Shown in pieces: positions 1 through 7,100 of a stretch of 7,926 bases of DNA (within the stretch, counting starts at the first letter, position 1; every line of letters starts with the position of its first letter). Below the pieces are notes generated by a model. The model searched no databases and was not told the origin of the DNA. It saw nothing but the letters and a program-made list of their open reading frames with translations. A program made the position numbers and the translations under genes. The stretch comes from Bacteroidia bacterium (GTDB lineage: Bacteria; Bacteroidota; Bacteroidia; JAESSM01; NORP286): the NCBI GenBank assembly GCA_016764115.1, contig JAESSM010000079.1, forward strand, positions 1 through 7,926, written 5' to 3'.

Positions 1-366
1 CACACTGTAAATATCAGCGGCTTTCAATTTAAAAACACCAGCCATCCCAGTCATTGAAGCTATGGCTTCCAACTGCATGTCCATTTCTTCAAAAATTTTT
101 CCTTCTTCTAATGACTTTTCATACTCAATTTCCAGGTCCCAGGTATCCTGGGTTTCGGGATGATATATCTTGACAGATGCTTTGGGGTTTTCTCTTACAT
201 TGCGGATGGTCTTATTAAAAAACTGAAAGGATAAAGCAACATGGGATTCATCCACATAAAAAACCTGGGAAATATATGTGGCATTCGGAATGCCTGCTTT
301 TGAGGAAGTAACCAATGCAGCTGGTATTGTTCCTTGCATTGCGGGAATCATATCTTCGGTAACCAT
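1..366 (-). CDS. Pyridoxamine 5'-phosphate oxidase family (FMN split-barrel) protein, N-terminal part, cut by the left window edge
   Basis: The frame is open from ATG at 366 to base 1, giving 122 residues with no stop, so the gene continues outside the window. This ATG is the first possible start after an in-frame TAA at 381-379. The protein begins MVTEDMIPAMQGTIPAAL and continues with ATYISQVFYVDESHVALS, FFNKTIRNVRENPKASV and, near residues 103-112, a TGMAGVFKLK segment. This is the pattern of FMN-binding split-barrel proteins of the pyridoxamine 5'-phosphate oxidase superfamily: an N-terminal strand, a strand with small residues, then a helix with an N-x-R-x-N-P-type turn before the next strand. 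The exact substrate is unknown; proteins of this superfamily bind FMN or related cofactors and are often not true PNP oxidases. From memory, relatives with this kind of N-terminus can carry GAF or other signalling domains further on, which cannot be seen here. It lies 78 bases downstream of another split-barrel gene on the same strand. Family call fairly sure, function open. Confidence 0.8.
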   Translation of the reverse strand, partial: MVTEDMIPAMQGTIPAALVTSSKAGIPNATYISQVFYVDESHVALSFQFFNKTIRNVRENPKASVKIYHPETQDTWDLEIEYEKSLEEGKIFEEMDMQLEAIASMTGMAGVFKLKAADIYSV

Positions 367-367
367 C

Positions 368-397
368 TTTATTATAATTTATATAGTTTTATTATAA
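368..397. repeat. 10-base AT-only direct repeat ahead of the truncated gene
   Basis: TTTATTATAA occurs at 368-377 and again at 388-397, so the copies are spaced 20 bases apart, about two helical turns. The stretch lies directly upstream of the ATG at 366. It could be a protein binding site or simply low-complexity promoter DNA; nothing in the sequence decides between these. Confidence 0.4.
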
Positions 398-425
398 GTT
401 ATTTAGTTTGACATCTCTTAACAAA
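394..425 (-). promoter_or_regulatory. Weak candidate Bacteroidetes-type promoter before the truncated split-barrel gene
   Basis: On the minus strand TTTG (425-422) is followed after 20 bases by TAACTTAT (401-394). The known Bacteroidetes vegetative promoter has TTTG or TTG near -33 and TAnnTTTG near -7 with about 19-20 bases between. Spacing fits and the first element is exact, but the second keeps only TA and TT. Between it and the ATG at 366 lies an AT-only stretch with a 10-base direct repeat. In DNA this AT-rich, such matches arise by chance, so this is a weak call. Confidence 0.25.
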
Positions 426-444
426 TCCATTGCATCCATTATAT

Positions 445-915
445 TCATATTTTTTTACCTGCTTTTGGACCCGGGGTCTGGTTGAATATTTCTTCCACCT
501 TAAAAGTAATCGCTAATGCAGGAATGAGTTGTAACTTATCGACCTGGGTCCCTACTTCATTTCCGCCCATCATTATTATTAATTCTCTGTAAAACGCAAT
601 AGTTTTGTTAATTACTGCTAGCTCTTCATCTTTACATGAATGTTGCTCTACAAATTCACCCTTGAATTGGTAAGTGACATAATTGTTTGTTTTACAAACA
701 GTCAAAGCAATTTGGCCGTTGTTTTCAAAGTTAACCAAGTGCTTGGTAAGCATTTGCACAGGAACATAAAAGCTAATTTCATCTTCAGAAGTAATTTGTA
801 CACCAAAGGCGCGCCCAACTGAAGGTTGTAAATTATTATCACGTGATCCGAAGCACATGACAAGGCTTTTGTCCGCTAAAAAGGATTTAAGTTCTTTAAG
901 TTCACCGTTTAACAT
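445..915 (-). CDS. Pyridoxamine 5'-phosphate oxidase family (FMN split-barrel) protein, 156 residues
   Basis: This is a small complete single-domain protein of the flavin split-barrel superfamily. It starts MLNGELKELKSFLADKS, followed by a first barrel strand LVMCFGSRD, the segment PSVGRAFGVQ (about residues 31-40), strand EISFYVPV, and a C-terminal strand ALAITFKVEEIF ending in the tail QTPGPKAGKKI. A short helix, then the G-x-R-D turn, and a closing TPGP-x-AG tail are typical of small PNPOx-like proteins. I chose the ATG at 915. The frame stays open upstream to a TTG at 963, but that adds 16 residues (MGSISLNLLDTLILSH) with no family counterpart and needs a rare start. There is no Shine-Dalgarno motif, as is usual in this phylum. 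No signal peptide or membrane segment, so probably cytoplasmic. The substrate is unknown; a flavin-dependent reductase or oxidase, or only cofactor binding, is possible. A second, different split-barrel gene follows 78 bases downstream. Confidence 0.82.
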   Translation of the reverse strand: MLNGELKELKSFLADKSLVMCFGSRDNNLQPSVGRAFGVQITSEDEISFYVPVQMLTKHLVNFENNGQIALTVCKTNNYVTYQFKGEFVEQHSCKDEELAVINKTIAFYRELIIMMGGNEVGTQVDKLQLIPALAITFKVEEIFNQTPGPKAGKKI

Positions 916-1207
916 ATGACTCAATATTAAAGTGTCTAATAAATTTAAACTGATACTCCCCAAAATAAACAGAGCTTCTTATCATTTAGATAGCAAAGAC
1001 ATAAATAGAAGACTGCATTCATTTATTAAAGCACATTATCGTTGTAACGTTAATTGTTTAAACAAATGTATTGCTTTATTTTATACATTCCAAAAAAAAA
1101 TCAAATTTATTTCATAATACTTTCTTAATTAGCTGATTTACAGCAGGAAATATTCAACTACTCGTGGTCATCCCGCCGGTTAAATGAACATTATAAATTC
1201 ACATTTA
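916..1207. other. Intergenic region (292 bases) between the FMN synthase-like gene and the split-barrel gene
   Basis: No believable gene lies here; the short plus-strand frames have random composition. It should hold the end of the transcript from the gene whose stop is at 1208 and a promoter for the gene starting at 915, but I find neither a strong hairpin with a T-run nor a clean TAnnTTTG promoter. The only structure is the inverted repeat at 1027-1078 and a small GCTG/CAGC hairpin at about 1132-1144 with a five-base loop. The part near 1165-1180 (about CCCGCCGG) is more GC-rich than its surroundings. Confidence 0.5.
1027..1078. repeat. Imperfect inverted repeat with an internal 12-base palindrome
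   Basis: TAAAGC (1027-1032) pairs with GCTTTA (1073-1078), and the adjoining ACATT (1033-1037) pairs with AATGT (1065-1069), with ATT at 1070-1072 as a bulge. Inside the loop are CGTTGTAACG (1040-1049) and the perfect palindrome TTGTTTAAACAA (1054-1065), whose last base overlaps the inner arm. It lies about 110 bases upstream of the ATG at 915. It might be an operator or an RNA structure; it has no GC-rich stem and so is a poor intrinsic terminator. The repeat is visible in the sequence; any function is a guess. Confidence 0.4.
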
Positions 1208-2911
1208 TTAGGAATTAACCGCATCTTCCTGCATCTTTTGTGGGGTTGGCAAGAATACTCCAAAAGGATCTTCCTCAAAGAAACTGGCAAAGTGTACTTT
1301 ATCAGTAATAACACGCACATCTTCACGTGTAATATCTCTAGGGTCGTTATGGCCAAGAGATTTTGTAAGCCCCATCATATCATGATGAAAACCACTTAAA
1401 TAGCTGTGAACCCGAGTTGCCTTTTCCGGAATATTGATACCATGCATTCTCCATGCATTATTGGTAGTAATTCCCGTTGGGCATTCATTGGTATGGCATT
1501 TCAACGCTTGTATGCAACCAATAGATAACATAATGGCTCTTGCTGTTTCAATTGTATCCGCACCATAGGCAAAGGCAAGTGCGGCATGTGCAGGTGTAAA
1601 TAATCTACCGGATGCATTTAATATTACTTTATCTCTTATTCCGGCATTTTTAAATTTTTTGTCTAAAAGTGCAATAGTTTCAATTGCTCCACCATAACCT
1701 ACATAGTTCAAATACAAGTTTGGAGCTGCACCCGTGCCTCCATCTGAACCATCAACTTGTATCGCATCAGGACCTTCCCCTGTAACTTTCATTGCTTCAA
1801 CCAACAGATCCATTTCCGCTAATTGTCCTACACAGAGCTTTATTCCTACCGGAAGTTCTGTCAATTCTCTTATTTTTTTACAAAAATCCATCAATTTTGC
1901 AACAGATTCCTTTGGTGTTGCTGCTATCAATTCTGCCTGTTGTGGAGGACTGATCACTGTTTTACCAACCGGAACTTTTCTTACATCCGCAATTGGTTCT
2001 GTTACTTTCGATCCTGGCAAATGACCACCTAAACTAGGCTTTGCTCCTTGAGATATCTTCAATTCGATCATTTTGATGTTGTCGTGTTTTTTAATTGTAT
2101 CCACTAACAATTGCTCATCCAAAACTCTTGAAGTGTCTCCATTGGATAAAGTAGCATCTTTACCTGCACCAAATTTTCCTGTTCCCAATTGCCATACACA
2201 ATCATTTCCTGCAATACCATGCGGACCAAATCCACCTTCTCCTGTATTTACAAACGCTATCTCTTTGGCTCCCAAACTAACTGTTTCACAAGCTTTATAA
2301 TTTAAAGCACCATAGCTCATTGCAGATACATTGATGGTGCTAATTACTTTAAAAGGCTTTACACCCGACCGTTTTTCACCTATCTCAAAACCATAACTAG
2401 TTTCGGGAGGCGTTCCCGGAAAGTTTCTGTGAAGAATTCTGGCATAAGTAGTATTTTCAGAATCATAAATATCGAGTTCTGTTCCAAAACTCGACATGGA
2501 TTTATAACCTTTTGCTTTTTGGTAAATATAGTCTCTGACAATTTTAGGAATTGGACGTCCATCCGTGTTGGTCTCGTTGAAATATTGCAAGTACTTGTCA
2601 CGAAATACATTTTCAAAGAGATACCGAAGTCTTCCAAATGGCCCATATATTCTTGTTATAGTATGATCATCCTGAATGAATACGTCATTGATGCCAAACA
2701 AAATGGCTGCAAGTACCAAGCACCATGTTGTGCCCCACCCTCCCCACCATTGATAAGCAGGAATTGATAATAGCGCAACAATGTAAGTGAGATACTCAAC
2801 TGGTTTTTGTAAAGGAGGTAAATATGAAGGGGGTGTTAAAGCATTTAGTTTGCCTTTACTCAAGTATTTATTTAAAACTTTTTTGCCAACGTTAGAAGGT
2901 TGATATGCCAT
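1208..2911 (-). CDS. FMN-binding glutamate synthase family protein with N-terminal membrane hairpin
   Basis: This 567-residue protein matches the FMN/iron-sulfur synthase domain of glutamate synthase (the domain that joins ammonia to 2-oxoglutarate). Two hydrophobic segments at about 40-57 and 60-78 suggest a membrane anchor. The barrel follows from about 150: NTGEGG (222-227), KISQGAKPSLGG (285-296), SPPQQAEL (321-328), GIKLCVGQ (356-363) and the FMN-phosphate loop DGGTGAAP (390-397). Cysteines 466, 472 and 477 have the C-x5-C-x4-C spacing of the 3Fe-4S cluster, followed by PTGITTN as in classical GltB. The family's known large enzyme also has an N-terminal class II glutaminase domain; that domain is absent, and no glutaminase or NADPH-linked small subunit is encoded nearby. 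The true reaction is therefore uncertain: ammonia-dependent glutamate synthesis, or another FMN-dependent oxidoreduction at the membrane. The start is an ATG in good frame context, 119 bases after lspA. Family call is secure, function inferred. Confidence 0.93.
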   Translation of the reverse strand: MAYQPSNVGKKVLNKYLSKGKLNALTPPSYLPPLQKPVEYLTYIVALLSIPAYQWWGGWGTTWCLVLAAILFGINDVFIQDDHTITRIYGPFGRLRYLFENVFRDKYLQYFNETNTDGRPIPKIVRDYIYQKAKGYKSMSSFGTELDIYDSENTTYARILHRNFPGTPPETSYGFEIGEKRSGVKPFKVISTINVSAMSYGALNYKACETVSLGAKEIAFVNTGEGGFGPHGIAGNDCVWQLGTGKFGAGKDATLSNGDTSRVLDEQLLVDTIKKHDNIKMIELKISQGAKPSLGGHLPGSKVTEPIADVRKVPVGKTVISPPQQAELIAATPKESVAKLMDFCKKIRELTELPVGIKLCVGQLAEMDLLVEAMKVTGEGPDAIQVDGSDGGTGAAPNLYLNYVGYGGAIETIALLDKKFKNAGIRDKVILNASGRLFTPAHAALAFAYGADTIETARAIMLSIGCIQALKCHTNECPTGITTNNAWRMHGINIPEKATRVHSYLSGFHHDMMGLTKSLGHNDPRDITREDVRVITDKVHFASFFEEDPFGVFLPTPQKMQEDAVNS

Positions 2912-3030
2912 GATAGTGCAGTTTTAGGGTAACATATGGTACGTTAAGTAAAAGATTTTATTTGAAAAGTAAAAATGAAACGACCAAAAAAATGTGAATA
3001 TTTTTATGAGCAGGTCGTAAACCAATCGAA

Positions 3031-3630
3031 TTATACAGTTTCTGTAGTTTCTTTAACCGAATTTGTTTCTGTGGATTCTTTTTTGAAAAAGTCTCTTTGA
3101 AACACCAATATTATTCCAACTCCTACAGAAATGGCTGTATCAGCGATGTTAAATACTGGTCGAAAAAAGACAAATTCCTCTCCTCCCCAAAAAGGGAACC
3201 AATTTGGAAATAGTCCTTCTATTAAAGGAAAATAAAACATATCAACAACCCTTCCAAACAGTAGGTTGTTATAATCGAAAAGGACACCATAAAACACGCT
3301 ATCAATAATGTTCCCTAACGCACCTGCAAAAATTAACGATCCACTTATGATCAAGCCTGAACTTGCTTTTCGTTTAAATAAGTAAAACAAAACAACACCT
3401 ATCCCCACTATAGCACATATTCGCAGTATGCTTAAAGTGAATTTACCATAATCACCTGCAAACTCCATCCCAAAGGCCATGCCATTGTTTTCGGTAAAAT
3501 GGATGTAAAACCAATCACCTAAGACTGAAAAATATTCGCCCAGATACATATTGGTTTTTACCCAGAGTTTTAATACCTGATCAGAAACCACTATAATGGA
3601 AATGATCAATATGGAATGAATGGGTTTCAC
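3031..3630 (-). CDS. lspA: Lipoprotein signal peptidase (signal peptidase II)
   Basis: LspA is an inner-membrane aspartyl protease that removes the signal peptide from prolipoproteins after the lipobox cysteine has been acylated. The 199-residue product has four hydrophobic segments, at about 4-24, 66-84, 91-113 and 160-177. It carries SDQVLKLWV (16-24), ENNGMAFGM (47-55), and the two catalytic aspartates D110 in GNIIDS and D164 in FNIADTAIS. In many bacteria the first motif is GNxxDR; the serine here, and the long insertion between the aspartates (about 118-157, rich in F, W and G), are familiar features of Bacteroidetes LspA. The GTG at 3630 is the start: the only upstream ATG in frame is followed at once by TAA. 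The N-terminus then has the usual short length. A terminator ends 12 bases upstream. The hydrophilic tail (182-199) is T- and E-rich. Confidence 0.96.
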   Translation of the reverse strand: MKPIHSILIISIIVVSDQVLKLWVKTNMYLGEYFSVLGDWFYIHFTENNGMAFGMEFAGDYGKFTLSILRICAIVGIGVVLFYLFKRKASSGLIISGSLIFAGALGNIIDSVFYGVLFDYNNLLFGRVVDMFYFPLIEGLFPNWFPFWGGEEFVFFRPVFNIADTAISVGVGIILVFQRDFFKKESTETNSVKETTETV

Positions 3631-3642
3631 GTTCTTTTACAT

Positions 3643-3678
3643 AAAAAAACAAGAAAGCCGAAAATCAGCTTTCTTGTT
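3643..3678 (-). terminator. Intrinsic (Rho-independent) terminator after the dksA-like gene, just upstream of lspA
   Basis: On the minus strand AACAAGAAAGC (3678-3668) and GCTTTCTTGTT (3658-3648) form a perfect 11-base stem with a nine-base loop. The 3' arm runs into seven T residues (3649-3643, the first two inside the stem). It lies 28 bases after the stop of the dksA-like gene and 12 bases before the lspA GTG. It should end the ileS-dksA transcript, or act as an attenuator that lets a fraction of polymerases into lspA. The plus strand also has a T-poor copy of the stem, but nothing on that strand needs terminating here. Confidence 0.85.
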
Positions 3679-3706
3679 ATTATATGTTTGCAATTTAAAT
3701 CAAATA

Positions 3707-4147
3707 CTAATTATACTGCTTTAGCTTGGCAGCAATACTCATTGTGGTATGAGGAACTGCTTTAAGCCGTTCTTTAGAGATTAATTTGCCTGATGTTTTA
3801 CAAATGCCATAAGTCTTATTTTGAATTCTTACCAAAGCATCTTCCAGGTTTCTAATAAATTTTTGCTGGCGGGCTGCCATTTGATTCAACTGCTCCTTTT
3901 CAAGGGTACTTGCACCATCTTCTAATACCTTGAAAGTTGCTGCTGTATCGCTGGTTCCGTGACTATTAGCACTTGAAATTTGATCTTGAAGATATTGAAG
4001 TTCATTTTTAGCTGACTCCATTTTCTTTAAGATCAACTCCTTAAACTCATCCAACTCCTTGTCATTATATGTCGACTTGGATGTTTTTTTAGAAGTTCTC
4101 TTACTAGCAGTCTTTTTTTTAGTAATTGTGGTTTCCTTTTTTCCCAT
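3707..4147 (-). CDS. TraR/DksA-family RNA polymerase-binding protein with degenerate zinc finger
   Basis: The family binds the secondary channel of RNA polymerase and, with ppGpp, adjusts transcription initiation. The 146-residue product has a lysine- and threonine-rich tail (1-26), a long predicted coiled coil (about 28-110), and a C-terminal globular part. The coil tip near 65-71 reads TSDTAAT; D67-T-A69 aligns by eye with the D-x-A motif at the tip of E. coli DksA (D74, A76), which is needed for activity. The usual C4 zinc finger is mostly lost: the segment 113-138 keeps only C116 (GICKTSGKLISKERL, then VPHTTMSI), so zinc binding is unlikely. This seems to be a clade habit, not damage, because the rest of the segment is well kept. 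The gene starts 5 bases after the ileS stop, so the two are almost surely co-transcribed and perhaps translationally coupled, and it is followed by a strong terminator. The basic N-terminal tail may contact nucleic acid. Confidence 0.9.
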   Translation of the reverse strand: MGKKETTITKKKTASKRTSKKTSKSTYNDKELDEFKELILKKMESAKNELQYLQDQISSANSHGTSDTAATFKVLEDGASTLEKEQLNQMAARQQKFIRNLEDALVRIQNKTYGICKTSGKLISKERLKAVPHTTMSIAAKLKQYN

Positions 4148-4152
4148 GGCTG

Positions 4153-7100
4153 TTAGTTTTTATTTATCCTTATTAGCGTTTTAATATTGTCAAATTCAAT
4201 CAACTTTCCTTCCTCAACATTATCAACCAATTCAAGAGAGTTCGCCAATATTTCGGTGCAAATATAATTTAAATTATTATTTACTGCTCTATCAAGTTGA
4301 TCGTGTTTTTTTAATCTTACAGTGATCTTGTCTGTAACTTCAAAATCACTTTCTTTTCTAATATTCTGAATCCTGTTTACTAATTCCCTGGCTATGCCTT
4401 CATCCTTTAATTGATCTGAGACGGTAATATCAAGAGCAACGGTAATTTTACCTTCATTAGCTACCAACCACCCCGGAATATCTCTGTACGAAATTTCTAC
4501 TTCCTCAAGAGAAATATTTACAGTTTCCTTTTTAAGTAATATCTCATACGTACCAGCAGCCTCAATTGTTTCAATATTTTCTGAAGAAAATTGATTTATT
4601 ATTGAAGCTATTTCTTTCATCTTTTTCCCATACTTTGGACCTAATGCCTTAAAGTCGGGTTTTATTTGTTTTACCAATAGGTCAGAGTCAGTTGAGATGT
4701 AATCGATTTCCTTAACATTAACTTCTGCCAATATGATGGGTTTAACAGCTTCAACTCTTGCTTGAAAGTCCTGATTTAATACAGGAATCAATATTTTATT
4801 AAGCGGTTGCCTTACTTTAATGTTTGATTTCTTTCTTAATGACAAGATCATAGAAGACACTTGCTGAGCTATTCGCATCTTGGCTTCTAATTCCTTATTA
4901 ATTAAACTATCATCATATTTAGGGAAATCAGATAAATGCACACTTATTACCTGTTTCTTACCACTAATTTGATTGAGATCCTGGTAAAGTTGATCACTAT
5001 AAAATGGCGCTATTGGTGAAATGATATGGGCAACACTTTCAAGGCAATTGTATAAAGTTTGATAAGCGGATATCTTATCTTCAGAGTAAGAGCCTTTCCA
5101 AAACCTTCTCCTGGATAAGCGCACGTACCAATTACTTAAATGATCAGTAACAAACAATCGAATTAGTCGTGCAGCTTTTGTCGGCTCATATTGTTCATAC
5201 ATCTGCTCAACTTCTTTGATCAATGAATTCAGTACAGAAATAATCCATCTGTCTATTTCAGCCCTCTTCTCAATCTGAATTTCTTTCTCATTATAATTGA
5301 AGTCATCAATATTCGCATAAAGTGCAAAGAAATTATAGGTATTGTATAAAGTTCCAAAAAACTTCCTTTGAACTTCAACCATACCTTCGATATCAAACTT
5401 TAAATTATCCCAAGGTTGGGCATTTGAGATCATGTACCACCTAGTTGTATCTATCCCATATTTATTGATCGCTTCAAATGGATCAATTGCATTGCCAAGT
5501 CTTTTGGACATTTTGTTGCCGTCCTTATCTAAGACCATTCCATTAGCGATCACATTTTTAAACGCTACACTATCAAACAACATAACCGCAATGGCGTGCA
5601 TTGTATAAAACCAGCCTCTTGTCTGATCTACACCTTCAGCGATATAATCTGCAGGGAAGTTTTTCTTGAATTCTTCCTTATTCTTAAACGGGTAATGCCA
5701 TTGGGCATAAGGCATTGCTCCTGAATCAAACCAGACATCAATAAGTTCAGGCTCTCTATTCATTTTTTGCCCATTATAAGAAACCAAAACAACATCATCA
5801 ACATAAGGTCTGTGTGGATCAAAATCCTCCTGCAATTCACTATCCATAAAGCCAGCTTCAACTGCCTTTTTTACTTCTTCCTTAAGTTCTTCAATAGAAC
5901 CAATACATTTAATTTCAGATTGATCTTCAGAGATCCATATTGGCAAGGGTGTTCCCCAGAAGCGAGTTCTGGATATATTCCAATCAACAAGGTTCTCCAA
6001 CCAATTTCCAAATCTACGGGCACCAGTAAACTCCGGCTTCCAATTTATGGTCTTGTTAAGCTCTATCATCCTGTCCTTATGGGCAGTCACCTTAATGAAC
6101 CATGAATCAAGAGGATAGTAAATAATTGGCTTATCGGTTCTCCAGCAATGAGGATAAGAGTGGGTGTACTTTTCAAGCCTAAAGGCTTTGTTTTCCTTCT
6201 TTAACTTAACACATATGTCAACATCCACAGATACATAATCTTCTTCCTCTAAGTAGTTCTTCACATACCTTCCCGCAAAATCAGTCACTTCATTCTTAAA
6301 CTTTCCGGACTTATCCACTAATGTTAAAGAACCAATACCACTTTGCTTTGCAACTTTTAAGTCATCAGCACCAAAACTTGGGGCAATATGAACCATACCT
6401 GTTCCATCTTCAGTAGAAACAAAATCACCGTGAACCACTCTAAACGCATCACCATCGTCCGGTTGTGCATAGGGTAAAAGTTGCTCATACTCTATTCCAA
6501 TAAAATCAGCGCCTTTGTGTTCGCTTAATACCTGATATGGAATATGGTTATCTGCTCCATCAGCATTTGGATCGTATTCTTCAAAGTTAAGTTCGGCATC
6601 TTCAGAACTAAAAAAGTTATCCAATAATTCCTTAGCAAGAATCACAATGACCTCTTTCTTAGAATATCGGTTAAACGTTTTTACTTTTACGTAATCAATT
6701 TTTTTACCAACCGCTAATGCAGTATTTGATGCCAAGGTCCAGGGAGTGGTTGTCCATGCAAGGAAATACTCATTTTCTTTTCCTTTGATCTTGAATTGAG
6801 CCACCACTGTAGAATCTGTCACATCTCTGTAACAACCATGGTAATTTAATTCATGAGAGCTCAGTCCTGTACCTGCTGCAGGTGAAAATGGCTGAATTGA
6901 ATATCCTTTGTATAGTAATTTTTTATCGTATAGTTCTTTTAAAAGATACCAGACCGTTTCAATGTAATCTTTTTCAAAAGTGATGTATGGATCATCCATG
7001 CTCAACCAGAAACCCATCTTTTCAGTCAGATCTTCCCACACATCCTTGAACTGCATAACATCGCTTCTACATTCTTTATTGTAGTCAGCTATTGATATCT

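Noticed and set aside
916..963. Upstream extension of the split-barrel gene to the TTG at 963 (16 extra residues)
   Set aside because: The extension needs a TTG start and adds a hydrophobic stretch with no counterpart in this family; the ATG at 915 gives the expected N-terminus.
932..1117. Plus-strand open frame of 61 codons in the gap
   Set aside because: Low-complexity, K/F/N-rich random-looking translation, no family resemblance, and it overlaps the start region of the minus-strand gene.
1130..1146. GCTG-ATTTA-CAGC hairpin as a terminator for the FMN synthase-like gene
   Set aside because: Four-base stem and no following T-run; the long A/T stretch near 1090 is about 40 bases away.
1734..2300. 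Plus-strand open frames opposite the FMN synthase-like gene
   Set aside because: They are antisense to a well-conserved coding sequence with clear motifs, and their translations (S/P/T-rich or C/F-rich) are typical of shadow frames.
2380..2767. Open frames on both strands overlapping the N-terminal part of the FMN synthase-like gene
   Set aside because: Both are out of frame with the real gene, whose motifs and membrane segments run through this part.
2980..3018. ACGACC/GGTCGT inverted repeat downstream of lspA as a terminator
   Set aside because: Only six base pairs separated by 27 bases, with no adjacent T-run on the minus strand; too weak to call.
5767..6105. Plus-strand 112-codon frame inside ileS
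   Set aside because: Antisense to the conserved IleRS core; no recognisable domain.
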